Position numbers and translations under genes: made by a program. 64,000 bases of DNA from positions 11,966,001 to 12,030,000 of the forward strand of contig OZ020484.1 of NCBI GenBank assembly GCA_963971405.1, read 5' to 3'. The DNA comes from Psococerastis gibbosa (Eukaryota; Arthropoda; Insecta; Psocodea; Psocidae). Under the pieces are notes generated by a model. The model did not search any database, had not been told where the DNA came from, and saw only the letters and a program-made list of their open reading frames with translations. Below are positions 33,264-46,518 of this stretch, one piece after another (position 1 is the first letter of the stretch; each line of letters starts with the position of its first letter).

Positions 33264-36200
33264 CAAGTGTCTCCGCCACAGGGGCCCTACGGGCCCCACA
33301 TGGCTCCTACACTTGCGCCTGCCGCGGGCGGCAGCTCGGCCTTCGGCCTCGCGGTCACTGCTCATGAGCACTGATCACGGTGGGTATCCTCATGGGTGTC
33401 AAATAAATCCTCGCGTCGAGAGCTTTCCAATGAGCTATCACCCACGATTGTATCATGAATGGTACGGGAGTTATGAGTTAAAGAAGGAAGAAGAAATGAA
33501 AAAGGCGTGTTTGGGGGGGGGGGGGAGGACGGTTATTGGCTATAGTTGCCACTTTTTACTAAGAAATTACATGGGGGTGAAGATGGAACGCAGTGAAAGT
33601 TTACTTAAATACGGAGGAGAACCGTAGGAAACTCGGACCAAACGCAGCTCGGCCCTTTGGGCCTCGCCGTCACTGCTTCTGTAAATTATGTATTGTGGGG
33701 TGTCATGGATGTCAAATCAATCGTCGAGTAGAGAGCTGTCCAATGAGGCATCACACATCATGCTAACATGAATGGAACGATAGTTAAGAATTAAAGAAGG
33801 AAGAGGAATGGAAAAAAGGCGAGTTTGTGAGAGGGAAGAGGGTGGATGTTGGAAAAAATTTTAAATACTCGTTTCAAACCCTCATTTCAATTGCTTTTAT
33901 GGACATGTAAGCCATTCATGTCCATTACAAATTTTAGGCTGTGGAATTGTTTTTCATATGTTTTTCGGTCTTATTAAACCTAATTGGATATTAATTAATT
34001 TTACAGTCATGACACCAATACAGGTTGCTATAGAATTCTTAGCAATGCCAATGATAGTATGCCAAGCTTTCAAAAGCAGTATCCTGGGATGAAATGGTTG
34101 AAAAAATTATAATTCCGTATGTAAAAAATATGGAAAATATCTCCTTTGCTGCATTGAAACAGCACTAAGAATAGATATTGTAAAATGGGCCGATTTGATT
34201 TTTTAGATACCCTACGGTATGAAATAAAATATTATGTCATATAAATCTACATAACACAACATAAACCACGGGTAAATAAAAATTGAAATGAAATGGGATA
34301 TTTCCCCGACTTTTCCTTTAACTTTTGTGTTTGGACTAAATTTTAAGGGGTTAGGGGGTGTGCTACTTTAAACAGTTTTTGATAGCAATTCTCAGTATTT
34401 AAGGATGCAAAAAAATTGGTTGTCTCTAAGTCGGTTGTAAAGGCGGTTTACGGACGATAGTTTAACGTGACAACGCCTAAATTAACTTAAATTTAATTAA
34501 CTAATTAACTTAAATGATATATGGCTGGAAAGGGAAAGAAACGTGAAAAAGCCCGTATAAGCCTTTAAGTAATTTTAATTTTTTATATATAGGTAGACAA
34601 TAACTATCACATAGCTGCATTGAAACAGCTTGAAGCATACGTATTGCGTGTGGGGGTTTTAAAATATTTTGATTTAATACAGTACATGTTAAAGTAATTC
34701 GTGATAAAAACATGCAGCTACAAAATGCAACATAAGCCACGGAGTAAATAAATACCAATATCAAACGGGAGATTTCCCCGACCTTTTCATGAAATTTTGG
34801 GTTTTGACCGAATTTTCAGAGGGAAGGGGGTTAAAAGTAGTTATATGTCTGCATTTTTTTAAAACCTGTATTTAAGCCGCTTATAATGAGGCAGTAACCG
34901 TGTTGCCCTAAGTTGGATATTACAGGCAGAATTATTTTTTAACTCTTTTTTCGTCTATATACACCGAAATTGAACATTTATACTTTTTACGGTTGAAAAG
35001 CAAAATAGGTGGCCTAAATTAGTTTGACACTGCTAAAAATACTATAGTTAACATTAAGCAACAGTTTCCGTTGGTTATTCTAGGGAAAAAAGGGTGCAAA
35101 AAAGAAATTGATGTTCGAGAATACAGAAAATAGTCATTTATCTATTGAAATTGAAATAGCTCGAAGAATACGTAGTGTATTTGGGGTTATTTGACTTTTT
35201 TGGTTAGTTTATAGTATAAGCTAAGATAATAAAAGATAAAAACGTCTACTAAACGCAATGTGGGTGGCTGTATACATTTTTGTCTGTTTATTCGTGTTAA
35301 TACACCTAAATTGAATATTAATTATTTTTAGGGTTTTCAAAGTAAGCAGAATTACTTAGAATGACTCATCATCGTTGCTACAGATATTTTGCCAAACATT
35401 AACCAATATAGTTTTTGTTATGGCTGCAAAAAAATTAATCTACCGAAAAACCGGAAAATAGTCATTTTTCTATTAAGTAGCGGCATTGAAATAGCCCGAA
35501 GAATGCATATTGTATATGGGCCTATTTGACCTTATAAAGTAATGTGTGATATAACCATCGACATAACACAACATAAACCACGGAGTAAATAAAAAATTAA
35601 ATCAAATGAGATATTTCCCTGACTTTTTCTTGAAATTTTGCGTTTTGGTCGAATTTTCTGGAGGAAGGGGGTTGTTGGATGTTATGTGTTTATATTTGTT
35701 TCAAACCTTTATATTTGCTGCTTATAATGAGCGAATAATTGTTGGCTTAACCTGTTTATTGCAGGCCGTATAATTTTTTGTCTATTTATTAGGGTTAATG
35801 CACCCAAATTGAATATGAATTATTTTTACGGGTCTGAAAGTAAGACGGGTGACTTGAAACGACTCATCATTGCTATAGATACTTCGCTTAACATTTAGTA
35901 ACCGTATTTGTTAGCAATTTCAGATATTTAAGGGTGCAAAAAAAGTTAATATGCCGAGATTCGGAAAATAGTTATTATTCTATCATACGGCGGCATTGAA
36001 ATAGCTGGAAGACAACGTATTGTATGTGGGGTTATTTGTCCTTCTTGGATTGCCTATTGTATTAACTAAAATATTGTGTGCCAACGACATCAACAATTGA
36101 CAACATAACCCACGGAGTCAAGAAATACCAAAATTGAACTGGAGATTTCCCCGAAATGTTCTTGATTTTTTTTTTTTTTTACCGAATTTCAAAGGGAAGG

Positions 36201-39200
36201 GGGTTGTTGAAAGTTACGTCTTTATACTCGTGTCCAACCTATGTTTATGCCGCTTATAATGAAGTTGTAACTTAAGTTGAATGCTTTTTATATATTTTTT
36301 CGTCAATATGCACCGAAATTGAATATTAATTAATTTTACGGTCTTGAAAGCAGTATAGGTGGCTTTAATTAGCCTAACATTGCTACAGATACTATAGTAT
36401 ACATAAAGCAATAGTATTTGTTAGTATTCCTGGGACTTAGTGGTGAAAAAAAATTAATATGCCGAGAAACCGGAAAATATTTATTTATCTACCACATAGC
36501 TGCATTGAAATAGCTTGAAGAATACGTATTGTATGTGGGGGTTTTTAAACTTTTTTTGATTTACTCCAGTATATGGTAAAACATCATGTGTGAAAAATAC
36601 ATCTACAAAATACAACATAAGCCACGGTGAAAATAAATACCAAAATCGAAGGGGAGATTCCCCCGACCTTTTCATGAAATTTTGTGTTTTGACCGAATTT
36701 TCAGGGGGAAGGGGGTCGAAAGTAGTTATGTGTTTGTAATCGTTTAAAACTTGTAACTAAGCCGCTTAAAATAACCGTTGGCCTAAGTTGGATATTGCAG
36801 ACTGTGTAATTTTTTAACTCTTTCTTGGTCTATATACACCGAAATAGAACATTAATTATATTATATTTTCGGTTTTGAAAGCATAATAGGTGGCCTAAAT
36901 TAGCTTGACATTGCTATATATACTATAGTTAACATTAAACTGTTTCCGTTGGTAATTCTAGGGAAAGAAGGGTGCAAAAAAATTAATATGCCGAAAAACC
37001 GGAAAATAGCCATTTGTCTATCACTTGGCTGGAAGCTGGAAGAATACGTATTGTATATGGGATTATTTACCTTTTTCGGATAGCCTATTATATAAGATAA
37101 TAAAAGATAAAAAGTCTACTAAACTCAACATAAACCATAGAGAATGTAAACCACCGAAAGTGGACATGAAACATGCCCTAAAAAGACACAAATATTCGCA
37201 ATTTTGGGATTTTACATTGCGAAAATATGTTGATATTGTACGTTAATTACATGAATCTGATACAGTAGTATAATGAGTGATAGGTTTTATCCATATTAAT
37301 TACATATTATAGATATAGGAAGCCAAATATATGCCATTTTCAACGTGAAACTTGAAGATATCCACACTGTAGCCAAAATGGTAGGCGTAAATTGGAACAT
37401 TTGTTGATTTTTTGTTTACATATGTAAACAGTATGTGAAACTGCAAATTTACTTGAAATTTACTTGAAAGCAATGCGGGTGGCAGAAATTACCTTAGCAT
37501 TGCTAAAGATACTATAGTAAACATTAAGCTAGTGCTTCCGTAGGTAAATCCTGGTAATTGCGGGTGCAAAAAAATTAATATGCCGAGAATACAGAAAATA
37601 GTCATTTATCTATCACTTGGCGGCATTGAAATAGATCGAAGAATAAGTATTGTATATGGGATTATTAACCTTTTTCGGATAGCCTATTGTCTAAGATAAG
37701 ATAATAAAAGATAAAAAGTCTACTAAACGCAACATTAACCATGGAGTATGTAAAGCACCGAAAGTGGACATGAAATATGCCATCAAAATACACATATATT
37801 CTAAAATTTGGGTTCTAAAATTGGGAAAATATGTTGATATTGTACGATAATTACATTAAACCGGTACAGTAGTATAATGTGTGATACATTTTATTCATAT
37901 AAAATGCATATTATAGAAATAGGAAGCAAAACATAGGCCATTTTTAATATAAAAACATGATGATATCCACAATGTACCCGAAATGGTAGGCCTAAATTGG
38001 ATGATTTGTTGATTGTTTGTTGACGTTAGTAAACAACATGCGAAACTGCAAATTTACGATACATTTTGACCACGAAAAAGAAGGTAGATTTTTCGAAATT
38101 ATCAAAAACGGGAATATTTTCAGGAATTTAGTGGGAAATTTCGTGTTTGACCCGATTTTACAGGGGGAGGGGGGATGATGAAAACATCCCTTGTATACGC
38201 CCTTGAAAGCATCATTCATACTGCATTCAACGACACATTAAACATCCTCGCGTATTGAAAACTGCAGACAGTGGAATATTTGTAACTGCAGAAACGGGAG
38301 AATTCCTTGAGTTTTTATGTGTCTCGACCGAAATTTCAGGGGGAAGGGGGGAGGAAGAAGTCATGTGTTTGTATTTGCTAAATAGCTGTATTTGTGCCGC
38401 TTATAATGAAGCTATAATTGTTGGTCCTACTTGGATATTACAGAGTATATAATTTTTTAACTCTTTTATGGTCTTCACCAAAATTGAAAATGAATTTATT
38501 TTACGGTATTGAAAGTATTGTGGGTGGCTTAAATTACCATAGCATTGCTACAGATACTTAATTAAACATTATGCAAATACTTCCGTAGTTAAGTCCTGGT
38601 AATTGTGGGTGCAAAAAAATTAATATGCCGAGAATGAGGAAAATAGTCATTTTTCTATCACTTGGCGGCATTGAAATAGCTGGAAAAATACGTAATGTAT
38701 ATAGAGTTATTTGACCTTTTTGGATACCATATAGTATAAGATAAGATGTAAAAGATAAAAACGTCCACTAAACGCAACATGATCCATGGAGTATGTAAAG
38801 CACCGAAAGTGGACATGAAACATGCCATTATACTACACATATATTCGAAAATTTGGGTTCCTAAATTGGGAAAATATGTTGATATTGTACGTTAATGACA
38901 TTAAACCGGTACAGTAGTACAATATGTGATACATTTTATCCATATAAAATGCATATAATAGAAATAGGAAGCAAAACATTGGCCATTTTTAACGTGAAAC
39001 TTGAAAATATCCACACTGTAGCCGAAATGGTAGGTCTAAATTGGATGATTTGTTGATAACTTGTTTACATTAGTAAACAACATGCGAAACTGCAAATTTA
39101 AAAAACATTTGCACCCCTAAAATAAGGGTAGATTTTTCGAAATTATCGAAAACGGAAAATTTTTGAGAATTTCGCGTGAAATTTCGTGTTTGACCCGATT

Positions 39201-39593
39201 TTAAAGGGGGAGGGGGAATGATGGAACCACCCCTAGTATACTCGGATGCAACCCCTATTTATAGTGCCTTTAACGACCCCTTAACTATTCATGTCGGTTA
39301 AAAATTGCAGACTGTGGAATTTTTTATCTCAAAGCATGCACAGCCCTTTTCCCGCATGTAGGCCTCTTGCACTCCCCCCTTACATACCTAGCTGTGGGGA
39401 AAGTGGTAGACTGACAGCAAAACAGGTTACACAGTTGTAAAGAGCAAGGATGGTGGAAAGTAGCAAGGTGGTTTTAAATTTTTCGAATCAATTTTTTTCC
39501 CGCGGAAATTGCCCCCGAAAAACGGGTTTTTTCGTCGAAAACGGGCATTTTTTGGAGTTTTTACACTTTTTCACTTTGCTAATTATCTGGAAG
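33264..39593. repeat. Tandem array unit 3 (about 6.3 kb, 3' end deleted)
   Basis: It is nearly identical to unit 2, including the shared junction at about 34604, so the two are probably direct duplicates. Its last several hundred bases (the GTCAGATTTTACATAGG block and beyond) are missing. The sequence passes from AATTATCTGGAAGCC directly into the head of unit 4. Confidence 0.88.
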
Positions 39594-42500
39594 CCCGCCT
39601 TCGGCCTCGCGGTCACTGCTCATGAGCACTGATCATGGTGGGTATCCTCATGGGTGTCAAATGAATCCTCGCGTCGAGAGCTTTCCAATGAGCTATCACC
39701 CACGATTGTATCATGAATGGTACGGGAGTTATGAGTTAAAGAAGGAAGAAGAATTGAAAAAGGCGTGTTTGGGGGGGGGGGAGGACGGTTATTGGCTATA
39801 GTTGCCACTTTTTACTAAGAAATTACATGGGGGTGAAGATGGAACGCAGTGAAAGTTTACTTAAATACGGAGGAGAACCGTAGGAAACTCGGACCAAACG
39901 CAGCTCGGCCCTTCGGGCCTCGCCGTCACTGCTTCTGTAAATTATGTATTGTGGGGTGTCATGGATGTCAAATCAATCGTCGAGTAGAGATCTGTCCAAT
40001 GAGGCATCACACATCATGCTAACATGAATGGAACGATAGTTAAGAATTAAAGAAGGAAGAGGAATGGAAAAAAGGCGAGTTTGTGAGAGGGAAGAGGGTG
40101 GATGTTGGAAAACATTTTAAATACTCGTTTCAAACCCTCATTTCAATTGCTTTTATGGACATGTAAGCCATTCATGTCCATTACAAATTTTAGGCTGTGG
40201 AATTGTTTTTCATCTGTTTTTCGGTCTTATTAAACCTAATTGGATATTAATTAATTTTACAGTCATGACACCAATACAGGTTGCTATAGAATTCTTAGCA
40301 ATGCCAATGATAGTATGCCAAGCTTTCAAAAGCAGTATCCTGGGATGAAATGGTTGAAAAAATTATAATTCCGTATGTAAAAAATATGGAAAATATCTCA
40401 TTTGCTGCATTGAAACAGCACTAAGAATAGATATTGTAAGATGGGCCGATTTGATTTTTTAGATACCCTACGGTATGAAATAAAATATTATGTCATATAA
40501 ATCTACATAACACAACATAAACCACGGGTAAATAAAAATTGAAATGAAATGGGATATTTCCCCGACTTTTCCTTTAACTTTTGTGTTTGGACCAAACTTT
40601 AAGGGGTTAGGGGGTGTGCTACTTTAAGCAGTTTTTGATAGCAATTCTCAGTATTTAAGGATGAAAAAAAATTGGTTGTCTCTATAAGTCGGTTGTAAAG
40701 GCGGTTTACGGACGATAGTTTAACGTGACAACGCCTAAATTAACTTAAATTTAATTAACTAATTAACTTAAATGTTATATGGCTGGAAAGGGAAAGAAAC
40801 GTGAAAAAGCCCGTATAAGCCTTTAAGTAATTTTAATTTTTTATATATAGGTAGACAATAACGCGGCCGAAAGAGGCCTTTCTTGAGGAAAATCGTGCGC
40901 ACCCCCTGGCGTTTTACACCCTCAAAGCCAAAAACACTTGCTTGATTATCAAAAGGCATATCATGCCATGAAAGAGGAAGAATGGACGAAGACATGGGTA
41001 TAATTTAAATTATTAAGATAGGTCTTCTACATCAAAAAATTGCTTTAAACCCGCCCACGCAATTCAAATGGGATTGCCGGAAATGCGTCACTTTGTGTTC
41101 CACTCCCGTTTTAGGGGTGAAGGTATGAATTTGAAAATATGTGTTTATACTCGTTTGAAGCCACAATTAATACTGCTTCTAATGAGACATAAAAAATTAT
41201 TTTCGGTTGAAAATTGCAGGCAGTGGAATTGAATATCATTTTTTTCGTCAATATGCACCGAAATTGAATATTAATTAATTTTACGGTCTTAAAAGGAGTA
41301 TTCTTGGTTTTAATTAGCCTATCTTTGCTGAAAATACTATAATATACATTAAGCAATAGTATGTGTTAGTTACTCCTGGGACTTAGTGGTGAAAAAAAAT
41401 TATTTTGCCGAGAAAGCGGAAAATATTCATTTATCTATCACATAGCTGCATTGAAACAGCTTGAAGCATACGTATTGCGTGTGGGGGTTTTAAAATATTT
41501 TGATTTAATATAGTACATGTTAAAGTAATTCGTGATAAAAACATGCAACTACAAAATGCAACATAAGCCACGGAGTAAATAAATACCAATATCAAACGGG
41601 AGATTTCCCCGACCTTTTCATGAAATTTTGGGTTTTGACCGAATTTTCAGGGGGAAGGGGGTTGAAAGTAGTTATATGTCTGCATTTGTTTAAAACTTGT
41701 ATTTAAGCCGCTTATAATGAGGCAGTAACCGTGTTGCCCTAAGTTGGATATTACAGGCTGAATTATTTTTTAACTCTTTTTTCGTCTATATACACCGAAA
41801 TTGAACATTTATATTTTTTACTGTTGAAAAGCAAAATAGGTGGCCTAAATTAGTTTGACACTGCTAAAAATACTATAGTTAACATTAAGCAACAGTTTCC
41901 GTTGGTTATTCTAGGGAAAAGAGGGTGCAAAAAAAAATTGATGTTCGAGAATACAGAAAATAGTCATTTATCTATTGAAATTGAAATAGCTCGAAGAATA
42001 CGTAGTGTATTTGGGGTTATTTGACTTTTTTGGTTAGTTTATAGTATAAGCTAAGATAATAAAAGATAAAAACGTCTACTAAACGCAATGTGGGTGGCTG
42101 TATACATTTTTGTCTGTTTATTCGTGTTAATACACCTAAATTGAATATTAATTATTTTTAGGGTTTTCAAAGTAAGCAGAATTACTTAGAATGACTCATC
42201 ATCGTTGCTACAGATATTTTGCCAAACATTAACCAATATAGTTTTTGTTATGGCTGCAAAAAAATTAATCTACCGAAAAACCGGAAAATAGTCATTTTTC
42301 TATTAAGTAGCGGCATTGAAATAGCCCGAAGAATGCATATTGTATATGGGCCTATTTGACCTTATAAAGTAATGTGTGATATAACCATCGACATAACACA
42401 ACATAAACCACGGAGTAAATAAAAAATTAAATCAAATGAGATATTTCCCTGACTTTTTCTTGAAATTTTGCGTTTTGGTCGAATTTTCTGGAGGAAGGGG

Positions 42501-45500
42501 GTTGTTGGATGTTATGTGTTTATATTTGTTTCAAACCTTTATATTTGCTGCTTATAATGAGCGAATAATTGTTGGCTTAACCTGTTTATTGCAGGCCGTA
42601 TAATTTTTTGTCTATTTATTAGGGTTAATGCACCCAAATTGAATATGAATTATTTTTACGGGTCTGAAAGTAAGACGGGTGACTTGAAACGACTCATCAT
42701 TGCTATAGATACTTCGCTTAACATTTAGTAACCGTATTTGTTAGCAATTTCAGGTATTTAAGGGTGCAAAAAAAGTTAATATGCCGAGATTCGGAAAATA
42801 GTTATTATTCTATCATACGGCGGCATTGAAATAGCTGGAAGACAACGTATTGTATGTGGGGTTATTTGTCCTTCTTGGATTGCCTATTGTATTAACTAAA
42901 ATATTGTATGCCAACGACATCAACAATTGACAACATAACCCACGGAGTCAAGAAATACCAAAATTGAACTGGAGATATATAGAATATAGGTAGTATAGGT
43001 GTAGAAGAAGAAAAAAAATTAATATGCCGAGAAACCGGAAAATATTTATTTATCTATCACATAGCTGCATTGAAATAGCTTGAAAAATACGTATTGTATG
43101 TGGGGTTTTTTAAACTTTTTTGATTTACTCCAGTATATGGTAAAATATAATGTGTGAAAAAAACATCTACATAATACAACATAAGCCACGGAGAAAATAA
43201 ATACCAAAATCGAACGGGAAATTCCCCCGACCTTTTCATGAAATTTTGTGTTTTGACCGAATTTTCAGGGGGAAGGGGGTCGAAATTAGTTATTTGTTTG
43301 TAGTCGTTTAAAACTTGTAATTAAGCCGCTTACAATAACCGTTGGCCTAAGTTGGATATTACAGACTGTGTAATTTTTTAACTCTTTCTTGGTCTATATA
43401 CACCGAAATAGAACATTAATTATATTATATTTTCGGTTTTGAAAGTATAATAGGTGGCCTAAATTAGCTTGACATTGCTATAGATACTATAGTTAACATC
43501 GAACTGTTTCCGTTGGTAATTCTAGGGAAAGAAAGGTGCAAAAAAATTAATATGCCGAAAAACCGGAAAATAGCCATTTGTCTATCACTTGGCGGCATTG
43601 AAATAGCTGGAAGAATACGTATTGTATATTTACCTTTTTCGGATAGCCTATTATATAAGATAATTAAAGATAAAAAGTCTACTAAACTCAACATAAACCA
43701 TAGAGAATGTAAACCACCGAAAGTGGACATGAAACATGACCTAAAGAGACACAAATATTCGCAATTTTGGGATTTTACATTGCGAAAATATGTTGATATT
43801 GTACGTTAATTACATGAATCTGATACAGTAGTATAATGAGTGATAGGTTTTACCCATATTAATTACATATTATAGATATAGGAAGCCAAATATATGCCAT
43901 TTTCAACGTGAAACTTGAAGATATCCACACTGTAGCCAAAATGGTAGGCGTAAATTGGAACATTTGTTGATTTTTTGTTTACATTTGTAAACAGTATGTG
44001 AAACTGCAAATTTACTTGAAATTTACTTGAAAGCAATGTGGGTGGCTGAAATTACCTTAGCATTGCTAAAGATACTATAGTAAACATTAAGCTAGTGCTT
44101 CCGTAGGTAAATCCTGGTAATTGCGGGTGCAAAAAAATTAATATGCCGAGAATACTGAAAATAGTCATTTATCTATCACTTGGCGGCATTGGAATAGCTC
44201 GAAGAATAAGTATTGTATATGGAATTAATAACCTTTTTCGGATAGCCTATTGTCTAAGATAAGATAATAAAAGATAAAAAGTCTACTAAACGCAACATTA
44301 ACCATGGAGTATGTAAAGCACCGAAAGTGGACATGAAATATGCCATCAAAATACACATATATTCGAAAATTTGGGTTCTGAAATTGGGAAAATATGTTGA
44401 TATTGTACGATAATTACATTTAACCGGTACAGTAGTATAATGTGTGATACATTTTTACAATATAAAAGAATATTATAGAAATAGGAAGCAAAACATAAGC
44501 CATTTTCAACATAAAAACATGATGATATCCACTATGTACCCGAAATGGTAGGCCTACATTGGATGATTTGTTGATTGTTTGTTGACATTAGTAAACAACA
44601 TGCGAAACTGCAAATTTACGATACATTTTGACCACGAAAAAGGAGATAGATTTTTCGAAATTATCAAAAACGGGAATATTTTAAGGAATTTAGTGGGAAA
44701 TCTCGTGTTTGACCCGATTTTACAGGGGGAGGGGGATGATGAAAACATCCCTTGTATACGCCCCTGAAAGCATCATTCATACTGCATTCAACGACACATT
44801 AAACATCCTCGCGTATTGAAAACTGCAGACAGTGGAATATTTGTAACTGCAGAAACGGGAGAATTCCTTGAGTTTTTATGTGTCTCGACCGAAATTTCAG
44901 GGGGAAGGGGGGAGGAGGAAGTCATTTGTTTGTATTTGTTTAAAAGCTGTATTTGTGCCGCTTATAATGAAGCAATAATTGTTGGTCTTACTTGGATATC
45001 ACAGACCATATAATTTTTTAACTCTTTTATGGTCTTCATGCACTAAAATTGAAAATTAATTTATTTTACGGTATTGAAAGTATTGTGGGTGGCTTAAATT
45101 ACCATAGCATTGCTACAGATACTTAATTAAACATTATGCAAATGCTTCCGTAGTTGAGTCCTGGTAATTGTGGGTGCAAAAAAATTAATATGCCGAGAAT
45201 ACGGAAAATAGTCATTTTTCTATCACTTGGCGGCAATGAAATAACTGGAAGAATACGTAATGTATATGGGGTTATTTGACCTTTTTAGATACCATATAGT
45301 ATTAGATAAGATAATAAAAGATAAAAACGTCTACTAAACGCAACATAAACCACGGAGTATGTAAACCACCGAAAGTGGACGTGAAACATGCCTTAAAAAT
45401 ACACATATAATCGAAAATTTGGGTTCTTAAATTGGGAAAATATGTTGATATTGTACGTTAATTACATGAATCTGGTACAGTAGTATAATGATTGATAGGT

Positions 45501-46518
45501 TTCATCCATGTAAAGTGCATATTGTAGAAATAGGAAGCAAAACATTGGCCATTTTTAACGTGAAACTTGAAGATATCGACACTGTAGCCGAAATGCTAGA
45601 CTTAAATTGTATGATTTGTTGACAACTTGTTTACATTAGTTAACAACATGCAAAACTGCAAATTTAAAAAACATTTTCACCCCTAGAATAAGGGTAGATT
45701 TTTCGAAATGATGGAAAACGGGAAAAATTTTGAGAATTTCGCGTGAAATTTCGTGTTTGACCCGATTTTAAAGGGGGAGGGGGGATGATGGAACCACCCC
45801 TAGTATACTCGGATGCAACCCCTATTTATAGTGCCTTTAACGACCCCTTAACTATTCATGTCGGTTAAAAATTGCAGGCTGTGGAATTTTTTATCTCAAA
45901 GCATGCACAGCAGGGTATACCCTTTTCCCGCATGTAGGCCTCTTGCACACCCCCCTTACATACCTAGCTGTGGGGAAACTGGTAGACTGACAGCAATATA
46001 ACTTACACAGCTGTAAAGAGCAAGGATAGTGGAAAGTAGCAAAGTGGTTTTAAATTTTTTGAATCCATTTTTTTCCCGCGAAAATCGTCCCCGAAAAACG
46101 CGTTTTTTCGTCGAAAACGGGCATTTTTTCGCATTTTTGCCCCTTTTCACTTTGCTAATTATCTGGAAGCCGTCAGATTTTACATAGGTATGAGACCTGG
46201 GGGGAAAGTTGGGGAAAGGTTGCCCGAATAGCGCTACGAAGCCATTTTGGCCGCAGCGGATCTCAATTTTTTTTTATCGCGTTTTCCGCAGCATAGGAAA
46301 ACCAATGTAAAATGTGCACTTTTTTTGGCAATTTTGCAGGGGTTGGGGAAAAATGTCATAACTGGGCCAATTTTGGCCCGATTGGGATGATTCTATTTTT
46401 CCCCCACTCGACTTAGTCCTATCTACATTTTAAGTCCATTTGTCGAGCGGCAGCTCGGGCTGCGCCCTCGCAGTTATTGATGAGTGAGTGGTCGTAGGTG
46501 GGTTCTATTAAGTTATAA
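39594..46518. repeat. Tandem array unit 4 (about 6.9 kb, 5' tip deleted, rearranged)
   Basis: It begins inside the head at CCTTCGGCCTCGCGG, having lost the first 75 or so bases. It retains the GCGGCCGAAAGAGGCC segment (about 40862) absent from units 2 and 3. At 42975-43010 a stretch found nowhere else in the array joins two monomers, replacing about 300 bp seen in unit 5. From 43012 onward it is almost identical to unit 1 (22642 onward), then resembles unit 2 after about 44500. Confidence 0.88.
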
